Shown: positions 1 through 10,766 of the stretch, one piece after another
How positions within the stretch are numbered: the first letter of the stretch is position 1
How the letters are laid out: every line of letters begins with the position of its first letter
Origin: Nageia nagi
Lineage: Eukaryota > Pinophyta
Reading direction: 5' to 3'
DNA length: 64,000 bases
NCBI GenBank assembly: GCA_050084985.1
Contig: JBITNC010000001.1
Location: forward strand, 156,240,001-156,304,000
The notes under the pieces: generated by a model
Seen by the model: the letters and a program-made list of their open reading frames with translations, nothing else
Database searches by the model: none
What the model was told of the DNA's origin: nothing
Translations under genes and position numbers: made by a program

Positions 1-1200
1 TGGGAAGTTATAAAGAGAGTCTTTGGGAGATTACTTAAGCATAATGTCATATTAAATCATAAGAAATATGTCTTTGGTGTCACATCAGGTATGCTCCTAG
101 GGTTCATCATTTCCAAAAGAGGTATAAAGGTTGGTCCTAAGAAAGTGACTACCATCATAGGTATACCTCCATCTCATGATGTCAAGACCTTATTAAGCCT
201 TCAAGGAAAGATCCAATTCATTAGAAGTTTTGTAAACCATTTAATGAGATCCTTATGAATGGTGTACATTTTGAGTAGGATGAGGGTTATCAAAAACCTT
301 TTTATGATATCAAAAATTATTTTCTTAATCCACCAATCCTACTTCCTCCTAAGAATAATTTTCCCTTCCATTTATATATTTCTTCCATTGATATCACATT
401 AGGCATTATGCTAAAAGAAGAATGAAGAAGAAAAGGAGTAGGCTATATATTACCTTTATGTTACACTTGTTGATTGTGATTTTAGGTATTGACAAGGTTT
501 TCCTAGTAGTAGTCTTTGCAACTAAGAAACTAAAGTACTACATGATAAATCACACCATGTATGTGATTTCTAGAGCTTATCCACTAAAGTATATGATGAG
601 AAAATCATACCATAGTACACAAACTACCAATTAGATCATAATTGTTTTAGAGTTTGACTTAGTGTTTATCAAAAAAAGGTCATTTAAAGGTCAAGTCATA
701 GTATATCAATTGGTAGAGATACCCATTCAAGCTACTACTCCTCTCAAAGTCATCCTCCTAGATGATGATGTGTTCAAGATTGATTATTATATTACTATGT
801 ACTTTAATAGATCAATATTGAATAATGGGGAGGGGAAAGACTTATATTCTTCACCTCTAAGGGGTCCTTATCCTGTACTATTTCAAACTTGACTTTCCAT
901 GTACCAACAATAATGTAGAATATGAGGTATTACTCTTTGGGTATTAAGGAAACCATCAAGTTAAAATTCAAAATACTGTTCATTTATGGAGACTCTCAAT
1001 TGGTTTTCAATAAGATTTTTGGCATATACCAATGTCATGTTGACGTCCTCAAGGTTTATCAAGATATGGCATTGAGATTATTAAAATAGTTCAAGTCATA
1101 CAAAATTGAGGCTTCTCCTCAATCATTTTATAGGTTTCCTAACACTATGGCATCCTTAGGGTCACTTATTCCTTCTAATTCTCATCAACACATTTAGCAT
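1..1200 (+). pseudogene. Tat-lineage Ty3/gypsy pol relic (RT C-terminus, RNase H, second RNase H)
   Basis: Interrupted translation gives, in order: the end of a gypsy reverse transcriptase (VFGVTSGMLLGFIISKRGI at about 73-130, then the connection region GKIQFIRSFVNHL); an RNase H piece (VVVFATKKLKYYMINHTMYV at about 505-560, then PLKYMM); a tether stretch with FKGQVIVYQLVE near 685; and, at about 965-1170, a second RNase H-like block (YGDSQLVFNKI then YQDMALRLLK, ending NTMASLGSLI). Two RNase H domains in tandem are a known hallmark of the Tat/Ogre lineage. Stops and frameshifts are frequent and the 5' part lies outside the window. No clear integrase follows. It predates element A, which begins at 2677. 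Confidence 0.75.
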
Positions 1201-2671
1201 GTGGAGATAGTGAATTTGAAGGAGTCTACCCTTAAGGCATATTTCTCTTAAAGTCTACCTTTAGCTTTAATTAATGAGATAACTATAGAACCATGTGCCT
1301 TATGCTACAAGCAACTACATGAGAATCTAAAGTGGAATGTCACACATCCTAACTTATCAATAGATAAGAAATGGATGCTAAAAAAAAAGCTACCTAGTAT
1401 TCCATATTAGGATATGTTATGTATAAATGATATATTATGTTGACTTGTACTAAAAAAGAATCAACAGTAGACACACCTTTAGCAACTTCTTTGAGATAAT
1501 TTTATACTAAATTGGTTACAACCTTACATAATCAAGAGAAAATTCATCAAGGAACCTACCATTTGTGATATTTAGAAGGATGGCAAGATTTAGATCCTAT
1601 TAACATCATCCATCTTCATCCATTGTATGCTTAGTATTTACCTTGTTTATCATATTTTGATTGTTGGATTTTGTTTGTTGTTTATGCATATCATTTCTTC
1701 ATCTTTAATTTATATGATGTAGCATATCATCTTGCTCTAGTAACTCATTTATCCTACATAAGTTGTTAGGGGTATCTTATGTGCATTCATTCCTTAGGCT
1801 TATGTGTGTATCACTTTTATTTTATCTCATCACTTATTCATCTTTGATCCTATCATTATGAGTTGATACTCGATTAGTTCTCTACTTTTAGTGTTATCCT
1901 ACCTTTTTGGGATGCATAGAGACCATAATTCACTCATATCCCTATCATACATCGATCCTTGTATCATTGTGTCTTTCTATCTTTTATGATCACTTTGCAT
2001 TTATCATTTTTTTCACCACTCTTGATCCTCATCTAGTTCAAGATTGGAAATTATCTTCATTCCAAGATGAGCAAGCATAGTCATGAACAAGGGTGGAAGT
2101 TAGTACAAAAATAACCTAGCTTAACCAAGCTGATGTTTGTATTGATGTTTTCATTTCTCTTTTTCACTTTATGTTCTTCATATTATTTGGTATATTGAGC
2201 CCATTGCATCCTACTCACACAAGGTTCCCATTTATGATGTTTACACATTTCTATTTAGGTCATTTTTCATAATACATGATCCTCAATTTCTTGATGATGA
2301 TACAACCAATTTAATCTTAGTCAAAAATATTAGGTTTCCTTAAAATTTATTCCCTTGGTAGTGAGCATAGACTGCAAACTAGCATGGTTTCTTAGGAAAA
2401 TACAATACAAAATTGTTTTGACTTGTGACATGGATGAACTTGTATTAATGCCACCTTATTCATCTTCATTATTTTGTGGATGCTTATCTTTTTTTGGATA
2501 GATTTTTTGAGGACATGGTTGGTATCATTTTGTGACTATATTGTATTTATTTTATTTTCATCATGTTTTTCCTTTCTTATTTTGTCAAAATTACATTTCA
2601 TTTAGCTTTCAAAAGCTAGTTTAACCAAGTCAGTTTGATGAGCAATTTATTTCCCTTGCCTCACATTCATA
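1201..2671. other. No gene seen; decayed retroelement flank
   Basis: T-rich sequence downstream of the Tat pol relic with stops in all frames. Short peptide-like scraps near 1285-1360 and 2030-2100 may be the decayed 3' part of the same element, but no integrase motif (HHCC, D-D-E) could be placed. No LTR pair was found for it. Confidence 0.4.
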
Positions 2672-2676
2672 CTGAT

Positions 2677-3364
2677 TGTAGATGCCTACAAATGAATTAT
2701 TTTTTTTTTAATATATCATTTTAGAGCATCAATTATGTATAATGTAAAAATGGGTTCAAACAATACCCAAAGCTATATAATTCATGTAATGTACCATTAT
2801 ACTATGTACAAGGGATCAAAATATAGTAATAGAGATGTTGCTATATAAATACATTAAAGACAACCTAAAACGGGGATCAAGTAGGGTGGAAAAGGATCAT
2901 TATTAAAAAATCATTGAAGGATATCAAGGCTATAGGAAACTACAAAGCCATGAGAAGATCAAGAATAAATGTAAAGAGAATGAAGAGGAAGACCTAAGGG
3001 AGACCATAGTGGATATCATATTTGTAATACGCAAGTATTATTTCTAAATCTTATTGCAAATTCACTATCTTATGAATCATTCATTTAAATATATTCATAT
3101 ATTTTTTCATCCTTGCAATTTTACCTCTTTCAAGTCATTAGTGATGTGTCTTATTTAGGTCGTTAACAATGTGCTAATGAATGAATGAATATTTTCATTT
3201 GGTGTATGATCTCATTAATTGAACATGCGATTAGGATAAAATGAACATGTATGCATGTTAATCATTATTGCCATATTTCATATATATGTGTCAATAAAAT
3301 AAAGTAATCCAAATAGTGCATTAATTAATCCCCTTTATTATTTATACATTATTTTGGGTCTACA
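2677..3364 (+). repeat. 5' LTR of element A
   Basis: 688 bp, TGTAGATGCC to TCTACA. It matches 15151-15836 over its whole length with many substitutions; the shared blocks around 2745-2900 and 15210-15360 are the clearest. The divergence is high, so the insertion is old. Confidence 0.85.
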
Positions 3365-3384
3365 TTTTGGTGAACTTGACATTC
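3365..3384 (+). other. Primer-binding-site candidate of element A
   Basis: The sequence right after the 5' LTR reads TTTTGGTGAACTTGAC. It shares TTTGGTGAAC with the same position in element D (36193-36212, minus strand). It is not the initiator-Met site seen in C, F, G and H. I could not name the tRNA. Confidence 0.5.
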
Positions 3385-3559
3385 TTACACCCTTAAGTCT
3401 TTATCTATGACACTTTTTTCTCAAAAATCATGAATTTGTTTTTGCTATTATTTATTCCTTTAGATGAAGCTCTTCGAATAGTAGCCAAAGAGAATGATAA
3501 AACTAGGGTTTTTTCTACATATGTTCTAAAAATGGGCCTTAATACAAAAAACCCTAAAT

Positions 3560-5860
3560 ATCTAGGTTGAAATTCCACTTTAGTAAGATTAGGAGAATTA
3601 TTTGGCATAATCTTGACTTACCTATCCAAGAACCCTTCATGATGCTCATAGTGACACTGAATCCTTATATTTTAGCAAGAAAATGGATATTATTGGTGAA
3701 ACTCCTAATACGTATGCTACCATTGATCCTTATGAATTTGAGAACATGGCAACTCATTTTTAATCTTTTAATAATGAGCATGAAATTTTGGAACTGGATA
3801 GAATCCCTTGTTATGCTAGGTATATTCAAGAAGTGTTATCTAGTAGGTAAAAATTGGAATATTATCTTACAAATAATGCTCCTCTTATGATTAATATTTT
3901 GACAAATTATGAATTGATGGAAGAGCATTATATGGCTATAGAGTCAAAAGATATCCTATTTTCTTATAAATTACAAGGACATCAAAATGGAAAATATCTA
4001 ATCACAAAGAGGATGATTCTAACATCATGATAGACTATGACCATGGTGTTAACATTATGAACACAAATGATGTAGGCCTTGGTCTTGAGATAGATGAAGA
4101 GGATGCATAACCCCCTAATAAAAATCATGATGAAGACAATGCCAAGGATGATTCTTAAGATGAATATGATGAAGATTAAAGCTACCTCATCCTCTAGCCT
4201 GATCACTTAAAAAAAAGTATGAATTCTAAAGATAAGAATATTTTGCAAGAAGAAGATTTTGAAACTCTTATCAACCAACAACTTGATAAAATTATTAATG
4301 AAGATTACAAATTACAACCTAATTGGATATTATATGAACATCACATCAAAACTAGTATCCTTATTGAAGTTCAAGATACTACTAGTTGGTTCAAAGAACC
4401 CTTGCATTAATAATTAGAAGTCCTAGCTGAAATATTCAATAAACTAGATCATGAAAGGGTTAATTGAATAGTTCCATTTATTTCCATAAAAGAGGTTGAA
4501 CCTAAAAAGACACAAAATCCCCCTCAAACCCCTCCACCTTCCCCCAAAAGTAACTCAAACAATATAAGCAATATGGCACCTAAAAATACTATGGTTGATG
4601 AGGATGATTTCTTGTCTTATCTCAAGAGACCTTTAACTGATAGAATTCTTGCTAAGGACCTTGTTGTGAAAAAGAGTGTCAAGTTTTTTAAATTTGATGG
4701 TTTGCAAGACCCTAAGATGCATGTTAGAAAGTTCTAAGAAGAAGCTATTAAATATATTGATTATAGATACTTGTTAGCTAAGTTTTTCTCCCATAGTTTG
4801 AAAGATGATGCACTCAAATGGTATTTTTTAGCTTCTTGAAAACAACATTGACATGTATAAAGATTTGATTTATTATTCCTACAAAATTTTAGGTATAATA
4901 TTGCCAAAGAAAGTTTATTTAAAGGACTTATGCAAAATTAAGCAATTGCCTAATCAATCTATAAAGTACTTTGTAGAAGTATGGAAATGAATGGATAATA
5001 GAATAACTATACCTGAACAAGATTTGAAAGATGCCTTTGCAAATGGTCTATTACCCATATATAGATTATTTGTTATCTCTAATCATGATATGAAACTAGG
5101 AGATATGATAGACATTATTATCAATAAATAGCCATGTATCAAAAAACTATATGCTACAAGGAACAATGATAATGCTCAAAATTAGAAACCAATCCTCGAG
5201 AGTACCAATAGGATGAAGGTAAACAATATTGCTTATAAATGTAAAAGCTAGGCAATAATTTACACCTTTGACTGATATTATTGATAATATTCTTAATATC
5301 ATATTAAAATAAGAGCTCATTGAGTTGCCTTGTATTGTTGAACCCAAGTTCCCTAATGGTGTGCCTAAGAATTTTTTATATGAAGAATTTTATAATTATG
5401 ATAGGGTACTTGGGTGTCTAACTTGAAATTGTAGGAATCTCAAGCTTATCATACATGATTTCATTGAAAAATGAGCTATAAAGATGGATGCTAAACCTAC
5501 TAAACAAATTGGACTTGTCCATCTTCTTAATGAATAGTTAGAGGTTTTCACTAATCCCTTGTCTCCTTCATAACCAAGAGGTTGCATTGTTATGGTAGGT
5601 GTTTTTAATGAGTTCCATCATTATTTTGCTTACAATCATGGATATTATATGTTTCACTGAATAGGATTAGAAATGGAACCAAAACACACACTGCTAGTGA
5701 TGTTCATAATTAATTTCATGGCACTAATGACATGGAATTGATTAAAGCAAAGGTACCTATTTTTGTCCCTGATTCTACAAAGTGTATTTGGGTGGAAAAA
5801 TATTCTCAAGTATGCAAAGTAATTGCTTAAAATTTCTTCACTTTTGCATGTATTATGTAT
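3560..5860 (+). pseudogene. Tat-like gag of element A (decayed)
   Basis: Capsid-type Gag, broken by stops and frameshifts. N-terminal part at 3690-3990 includes LEYYLTNNAPLMINILTNYE; middle part 4219-4410 has IINEDYKLQPNWILYEHHIK; capsid core at 4590-4850 has DGLQDPKMHVRKF then FSHSLKDDALKWYF, the typical retrotransposon-gag 'dpr-FPxSLKGxAxxWF' pattern. Near 5040-5110 is FANGLLPIYRLFVISNHDMK. A degenerate zinc-knuckle region near 5385-5480 keeps RVLG and IIHDFIEK. Every block has a counterpart in element E (53905-55547 and 63301-63495, minus), which shows that they are real Gag and that A and E are one family. No protease or RT follows. Confidence 0.75.
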
Positions 5861-6479
5861 TAGTTAGGTAAGGTATTTTCTATATTTTTATGTATTTTAA
5901 GTTAATGTTTGTATGTGCTAGGGGTATTTTCTTCTATGTCTATGTGTGTTGTTGACTTTTTTCTTTCATTCCCCTACTTGGGTAAGTTTTTAATACATTG
6001 CTAGTAGTGTGTAAGCCCTATTCCATGAAGCTAATGGTGTATATTTCTTGAGATAGAGTTTTAAATGATAGTATTTCTAGTATCCTAGAATAGTATTTCT
6101 AGTATCCAAGAACATTTTTAAGTACATTAGATTGGTCTTAGGCTAGTTTTCTTATCATCTAAAAAAATAACTCGAACATGTTCATTAGGGTCCATTTTGG
6201 TACCTTAGAACCTCATTCAAATCCATTAGGTTGATTTTTATAATTAGTTATATTGCATCTGTGTTTTATTATGATTAATTATTTTCATTATCTTGAATAA
6301 TTTATAAATATTAAGTTCATTTTCTTTTATTACTTTTATGTTAGATTTCATTATTAGGTTCATAGTGTTAGAAAATTAGCATTTCAAAGAAATATATAGA
6401 ACATTCACATGTACAATAAATAAAACATTTCATATACATAAGTTTGAGTCCAAAAAAGAATATATATATCTCAAAAAAG
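5861..6479. other. Non-coding spacer of element A between gag and antisense gene
   Basis: No reading frame recognised. The first ~70 bases (AGTATGCAAAGTAATTGC onward) match the equivalent post-gag spacer in element E near 53640-53720 on the minus strand, so this short spacer, rather than a pol gene, is what normally follows gag in this family. Confidence 0.5.
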
Positions 6480-6560
6480 TACATAGTATACAATAATGGA
6501 CCTCATGCCCTACAACTTGCTAGGGGTGGGTAGTACCACCACCACTCACCATATTGGTGA
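6480..6560 (-). pseudogene. C-terminal tail of the antisense PMD gene of A, cut off by element B
   Basis: On the minus strand this continues the Ser/Gly-rich tail that stops at 10767. Joined across B it aligns with the tail of the E copy (about 52900-53030), both having a Ser-rich stretch, a Gly-Gly patch and then a tyrosine/cysteine-rich run. This shows that B landed inside the antisense gene. Confidence 0.55.
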
Positions 6561-6565
6561 TCCTA

Positions 6566-6926
6566 TGTTAGGATCCCACATCCTAACATTTTAGTGTTAG
6601 TATTAGTATTTTATTGAATTGTCAGCTTATATTGTAAATCATATTATTGTGATTGTAAGGATGGGGCTCAATTTTGCATTACTATTAGGGTTAGGGTTAG
6701 TTTATTATAAATAGATAAGTGTGTGGAGAAATGCATCTTGAACATTATTTTTCACTTTTGGAGTTGTAAGGAGGTAGCCTCCTCAAAGCAACCCATGATT
6801 TTGTTACTATTTAGTAAAATCCTATCCTTATTTGTTATTTTATGTTCTATTTATCAGCACATGCCCTATTATTTCCATAGATAATTATGATTTTCCTATT
6901 TGAAATTGATATTAATTTCATTTTTG
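6566..6926 (+). repeat. 5' LTR of element B, 3'-truncated
   Basis: Starts TGTTAGGATCCCAC and matches 10363-10761 until about 6926, where homology ends abruptly and unrelated internal sequence begins. The last ~35 bases of the LTR are missing. The first 23 bases form a perfect 9-bp inverted repeat with a 5-base loop. Confidence 0.85.
6685..6714 (+). promoter_or_regulatory. LTR promoter with telomere-like motif and TATA box (B, 5' LTR)
   Basis: TTAGGGTTAGGGTTAG (6685-6700) lies just ahead of TATAAATA (6706-6713). The same arrangement recurs at 10482-10510, 27949-27977 and, with a damaged TATA, 32143-32171. Confidence 0.6.
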
Positions 6927-7054
6927 AAAAGCTCATTGAAGATAAATCTAGTGCTCATCAATGAAATGTAAGACCTCCATTCATAAAAACACATAATATT
7001 TCCCATTCCTATAATAACATAAGTGCCCCACCACTAAATCACACAATGCAAACT

Positions 7055-7600
7055 AAGAAGTTGATGTGGGAGGAAATGGAAGAGCATCAAAAGAAGGGCT
7101 TGTGCTATAATTATGATGAGAAATTTATTCATGGTCATCATTCTACTCAATAAAAGTTATATTTGCTTGATGTTGATGCTCCTAGTGAGAAAGAATATGA
7201 GAGCGCACTTGAAGAGGATATAGAGAAAATTCCAAATGAGGAGGCCCTAGTTATCTCTTACAATGCATTGGTAAGAATTACTACCCCTCAAACTACGAAG
7301 ATCAAAGGTTTTTTTAAAAATCACCCTCTCATAATATTGCTAGATTCAAGAAGTACTCATAATTTCATTAATCCACAGGTGGCTAAGATTGCTAACTGTT
7401 ACATCCACCCTATAAATAATTTTGAGGTTATGGTTGCTAATGGAGGAAAAATAGCATGTAAAGGCACATGTCACAATGTCAAACTAAGCATAGACCACTA
7501 TACTTTGAAAAGTGACATGTATAATTTACCATTTGGGGGATGTGATATAGTTTTGGGGGTACAATGGCTAACGAATTTGAGCATCATATAATGGAATTTT
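7055..7600 (+). pseudogene. Element B: Gag zinc knuckle and aspartic protease
   Basis: The stretch near 7075-7150 reads EEHQKKGLCYNYDEKFIHGH, a damaged CCHC knuckle: second Cys is Asn/Tyr and the last Cys is lost. After one stop the frame runs 7163-7590 as a retropepsin. The catalytic motif LLDSxSTHNFI is present with the usual Gly changed to Arg (LLDSRSTHNFI near 7340), and the second structural motif GGCDIVLGVQWL is near 7535-7570. The order matches plant chromovirus polyproteins. The upstream capsid part of Gag has been deleted together with the end of the LTR. Confidence 0.85.
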
Positions 7601-9180
7601 GCAAAGCTATGGATGACCTTCAAGATAGATGAATAAGAGCATACTCTTAGGGGATTATAGGGTGGATTTGTACAAATTGCAAACTCACATTGCATGGAAA
7701 AGATCCTATGAAAAACTAGAAAAGGTATGCTGGCATAGTTATACTCTTTATAAATCATCAAATTTGAAGTCACAAAGCCTAAGGATTTGTAACCCATCTT
7801 AAGTAAGCATTCAAGTACCTTTGAGGAACCAATGGGATTACCACCCCAATGATCACATGATCATGCTATCCAATTGGTGATAAGAAGTCACCCACCAAAC
7901 ATTCATCCTTATCAGTATCCTTATTTATAGAAAAATGAAATTGAAAAATTGGTTAAGGAACTGTTAGATGCAGGTGTAATCCAACCTAGTGTAAGCCCAT
8001 ATTCTTCTCCAATTATATTGGTTTGGAAGAAATATGGTTCATGGCATATGTGTGTGGATTTTAGGGCCTTAAACAAAATTATCATCAAGGATGAATTTCC
8101 CATCCTGATCATTGATGAATTATTGGATGAACTACATGGGGCAAGATATTTTTCCAAGTTGGACCTACTATCTAGGTATCACCAAATCTACCTTGAGGAG
8201 GAGGATATACCAAAAATTGCATTTCACACCCATAAGGACCATTATGAGTTCCTAATCATGCCTTTTGGACTCACAAATGCTCCATCCACATTTTAAAGTT
8301 TAATGAATCAAGTGTTTTGTCCATTCCTTAGGAAGTTCATTTTAGTTTTCTTTGATGATATCTTGATCTAAAATAAGACATGGCAAGAACAAGTGGCACA
8401 TGTTGACAAAACCTTACAAATTTTGAAGGAACACTAGCTATATGCATAAAAATCAAAATGTTCATTTAGTAAGAGGGAAATTGACTACTTAGACCATGTT
8501 ATATCCAAATAGGGAGTTAAGGTTGATCCACAAAAGATTACTAACATGCAAAATTGGTCTATTCCTACATCTTTGAAAAGTCTCTAAGGATTCTTAGGGT
8601 TAATAAGCTATTATAGGAAATTTGTGAAGGATTATGGCAAGATTGTAGCACCTTTAACCATGTTGTTGAAAAAGAATGCATTCCAATGGTCCCCTCAAGC
8701 TAAGGTGACTTTCCTTAAGCTAAAAGAGGCAATGTGTACCACCCTGGTATTAGGAATGCCAAATTTTTCTAAAACCTTTATGATAGAAAGTGATGCCTAT
8801 GGAGTAGGAATTAGAGTAATATTAATGTAGGATGGAAATCCCTTGGCATTCACTAGTAGAGCACTCTCTGGTAAAAATTTAGGTAAATCCACTTATGAGA
8901 AAGAAATGCTTGCCATCATTCATGTAGTTCAATGTTAGAGACCATATCTCATTGGTCACCATTTCATCATCATTATAGATTATCACAATTTGAAATTTTT
9001 CATTGAGCAATGCATTTCTATACTTGAGAAATAAAAATGGGTGACCAAACTACTAGGGTATGATTATGAGATAGTATACCATAAACATAAGGAGAATATG
9101 GTTGTCAATGCTCTATCTAGAAAATTTGAAGATCAAGTAGCACTACAAGCTCTTTCATCTCCTATTCCTTAATGGTTGGA
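7601..9180 (+). pseudogene. Element B: reverse transcriptase and RNase H
   Basis: Same frame as the protease. RT motifs: [19 protein letters not shown] (about 7953-8010), [18 protein letters not shown] (about 8050-8105), [13 protein letters not shown] (about 8150-8190), [12 protein letters not shown] (8260-8296), and FFDDILI near 8350 in place of the usual YxDD, so the catalytic Asp pair is kept. RNase H follows from about 8780: FMIESDAYGVGI (an active-site Asp), STYEKEMLAIIH and the IIDYHNLKFF block where HTDHKSL is usual. At least ten stops interrupt it, many at CAA/CAG/TGG-type positions judged by comparison with element C. Confidence 0.9.
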
Positions 9181-10362
9181 TAAAGTTAAACAAGAGTGGG
9201 TAGAGGATAGATCCACCCAATAATTGCTAAAAAACATCACTCAAGATCCCACAAGTAAACCATAGCACACATGGTATGATGGTATTTTGAGATTCAAAGG
9301 CCAAATTTTGTTATCATCTCCTTCAAAATGTAAATAAAAAATACTTGTCAAATTGCATTCCACACCTACATTAGGACATGATGGATTTTTGAAAACTTAT
9401 AAGCAAGTGGCATGATCCTTCTATTGGATAGGTATAAAATTGAATATCAAGTAGTTTATGGTAGCTTATGATGTGTGTCAATGATAAAAGGGTGAGATAG
9501 TGGTTACTCTAGGACTCCTTCAACCTCTTCTCATACCTACCTATACATGGATCGATATCTCAATGGATTTCATTGAAGGCCTTTCTAAATCTAATGGTAA
9601 ATTAGTTATTATAATGGTGGTTGATTGGTTATCCAAATATGCTCATTTTGGTTCATTGGCTCATCCCTACAAAGCAGTGATAGTGGTATAATTATTCTTG
9701 GATACAATTTTCAAACTACATGGCATGCTTGAGATGATTGTCAATGATCATGATCCCACTTTTACAAGTCATTTTTGGTAAGAGCTTTTTAAACTGTAAG
9801 GTACCCAACTAAACATGATCTCAACATATCACCCATAAATTGATGGTCAAACTAAAATTATCAATAAATGTTTGGAAACATATTTATGTTGTTTTGCTTT
9901 AGCACAACCTATGAATTAGGTACAATGGATTCCCTTGGCTAAGTGGTGCTATAATACATCTTATCATTCTACCAGCAAATTGACCCCTTATGAAGTAGTG
10001 TATGGTCAAGCTCCACTAACAGTCACCTCATATGTTGTAGGTACCATTAAAGTTTAGGTAGTTGACTTAGCTTTAGTTACTCAAGATGATATTCTTCATT
10101 TGCATAAGAAAGTGGTTGGATCAGAGGTTCATGTTCAAACATAATTACTAGAGTTGGTAGAGGATGGATTGATGGTAGTTGTACCTAAGGTAGTTTTTGA
10201 TCAATGTTCACAACAACTTTGTAATCATTCCATCATATAAGTCCTTGTGTAGTGGCAAAGCATGCACCAAAAGATGCAACATGGGAAATACTTCATCAAC
10301 TATAGCAATAGTTTCCACACTTAAAGCTTTGAGGATAAAGCTTCATCCCAAGAGGGGTGGCA
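9181..10362 (+). pseudogene. Element B: integrase and damaged chromodomain tail
   Basis: The zinc-binding region (HSTPTLGHDGFLKTYKQVA, about 9350-9410) has lost its final Cys pair in part (VAYDVCQ). The catalytic core is recognisable: TWIDISMDFIEGLSKSNGK (about 9545-9600), IVNDHDPTFTSHFW (about 9735-9780, second Asp) and the TDGQTKxxN-like segment near 9845. Compared with C, 264 bp is missing at about 10101-10110, removing the post-core region. The chromodomain-like tail begins near 10190 and contains a one-base deletion near 10268 relative to C. A polypurine tract (10350-10360) precedes the LTR. Confidence 0.85.
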
Positions 10363-10761
10363 TGTTAATATCTCATATCCTAACATTTTAGTGTTAGTAT
10401 TAGTATTTTATTAAATTGTTATCCTATATTGTAAATCATAATATTGTGATTGTAAGGGTAGGGCTTGATTTTGCATTACTATTAGGGTTAGGGTTAGTTT
10501 ATTATAAATAGATAGAAGTGTGTGAAGAAATGTATCTTGAACATTATTTTTTACTTTCAAATCTATAAGGAGGTAGCTCGATTGAAGCAACCTATGATTC
10601 TATTACCATTCAATAAATCCCTATCCTTATCTATTATTTCATGTTCTATTTATTAGTGCATGCTCTATTATTTCCATAGATAATTATCATTTTCCTATTT
10701 AAAATTGATATTCATTTCATTTTTGTAATATTTCCCTTTTCATATTTGTAGCATCATAACA
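10363..10761 (+). repeat. 3' LTR of element B
   Basis: 399 bp, TGTTAATATC to CATAACA, preceded by the polypurine tract AAGAGGGGTGG and followed by the TSD TCCTA. It carries the telomere-like motif (10482-10497) and TATAAATA (10503-10510). Confidence 0.9.
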
Positions 10762-10766
10762 TCCTA

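Larger units (their letters stand above)
6566..10761 (+). mobile_element. Element B: Ty3/gypsy chromovirus, nested in A
   Basis: Flanked by identical 5-mers TCCTA (6561-6565 and 10762-10766), a perfect target-site duplication. The 3' LTR is complete (10363-10761); the 5' LTR is truncated at about 6926 by a deletion that also removed the primer-binding site and most of gag. Coding order: zinc knuckle, protease, RT, RNase H, integrase, chromodomain-like tail. The reading frame from about 7163 to 10230 is the same throughout and is broken only by stops. Same family as element C. It cannot move by itself in this state. Confidence 0.92.

Noticed and set aside
10197-10391. 64-codon open frame at the end of B
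   Set aside because: Crosses the LTR border and is out of frame with the chromodomain tail.
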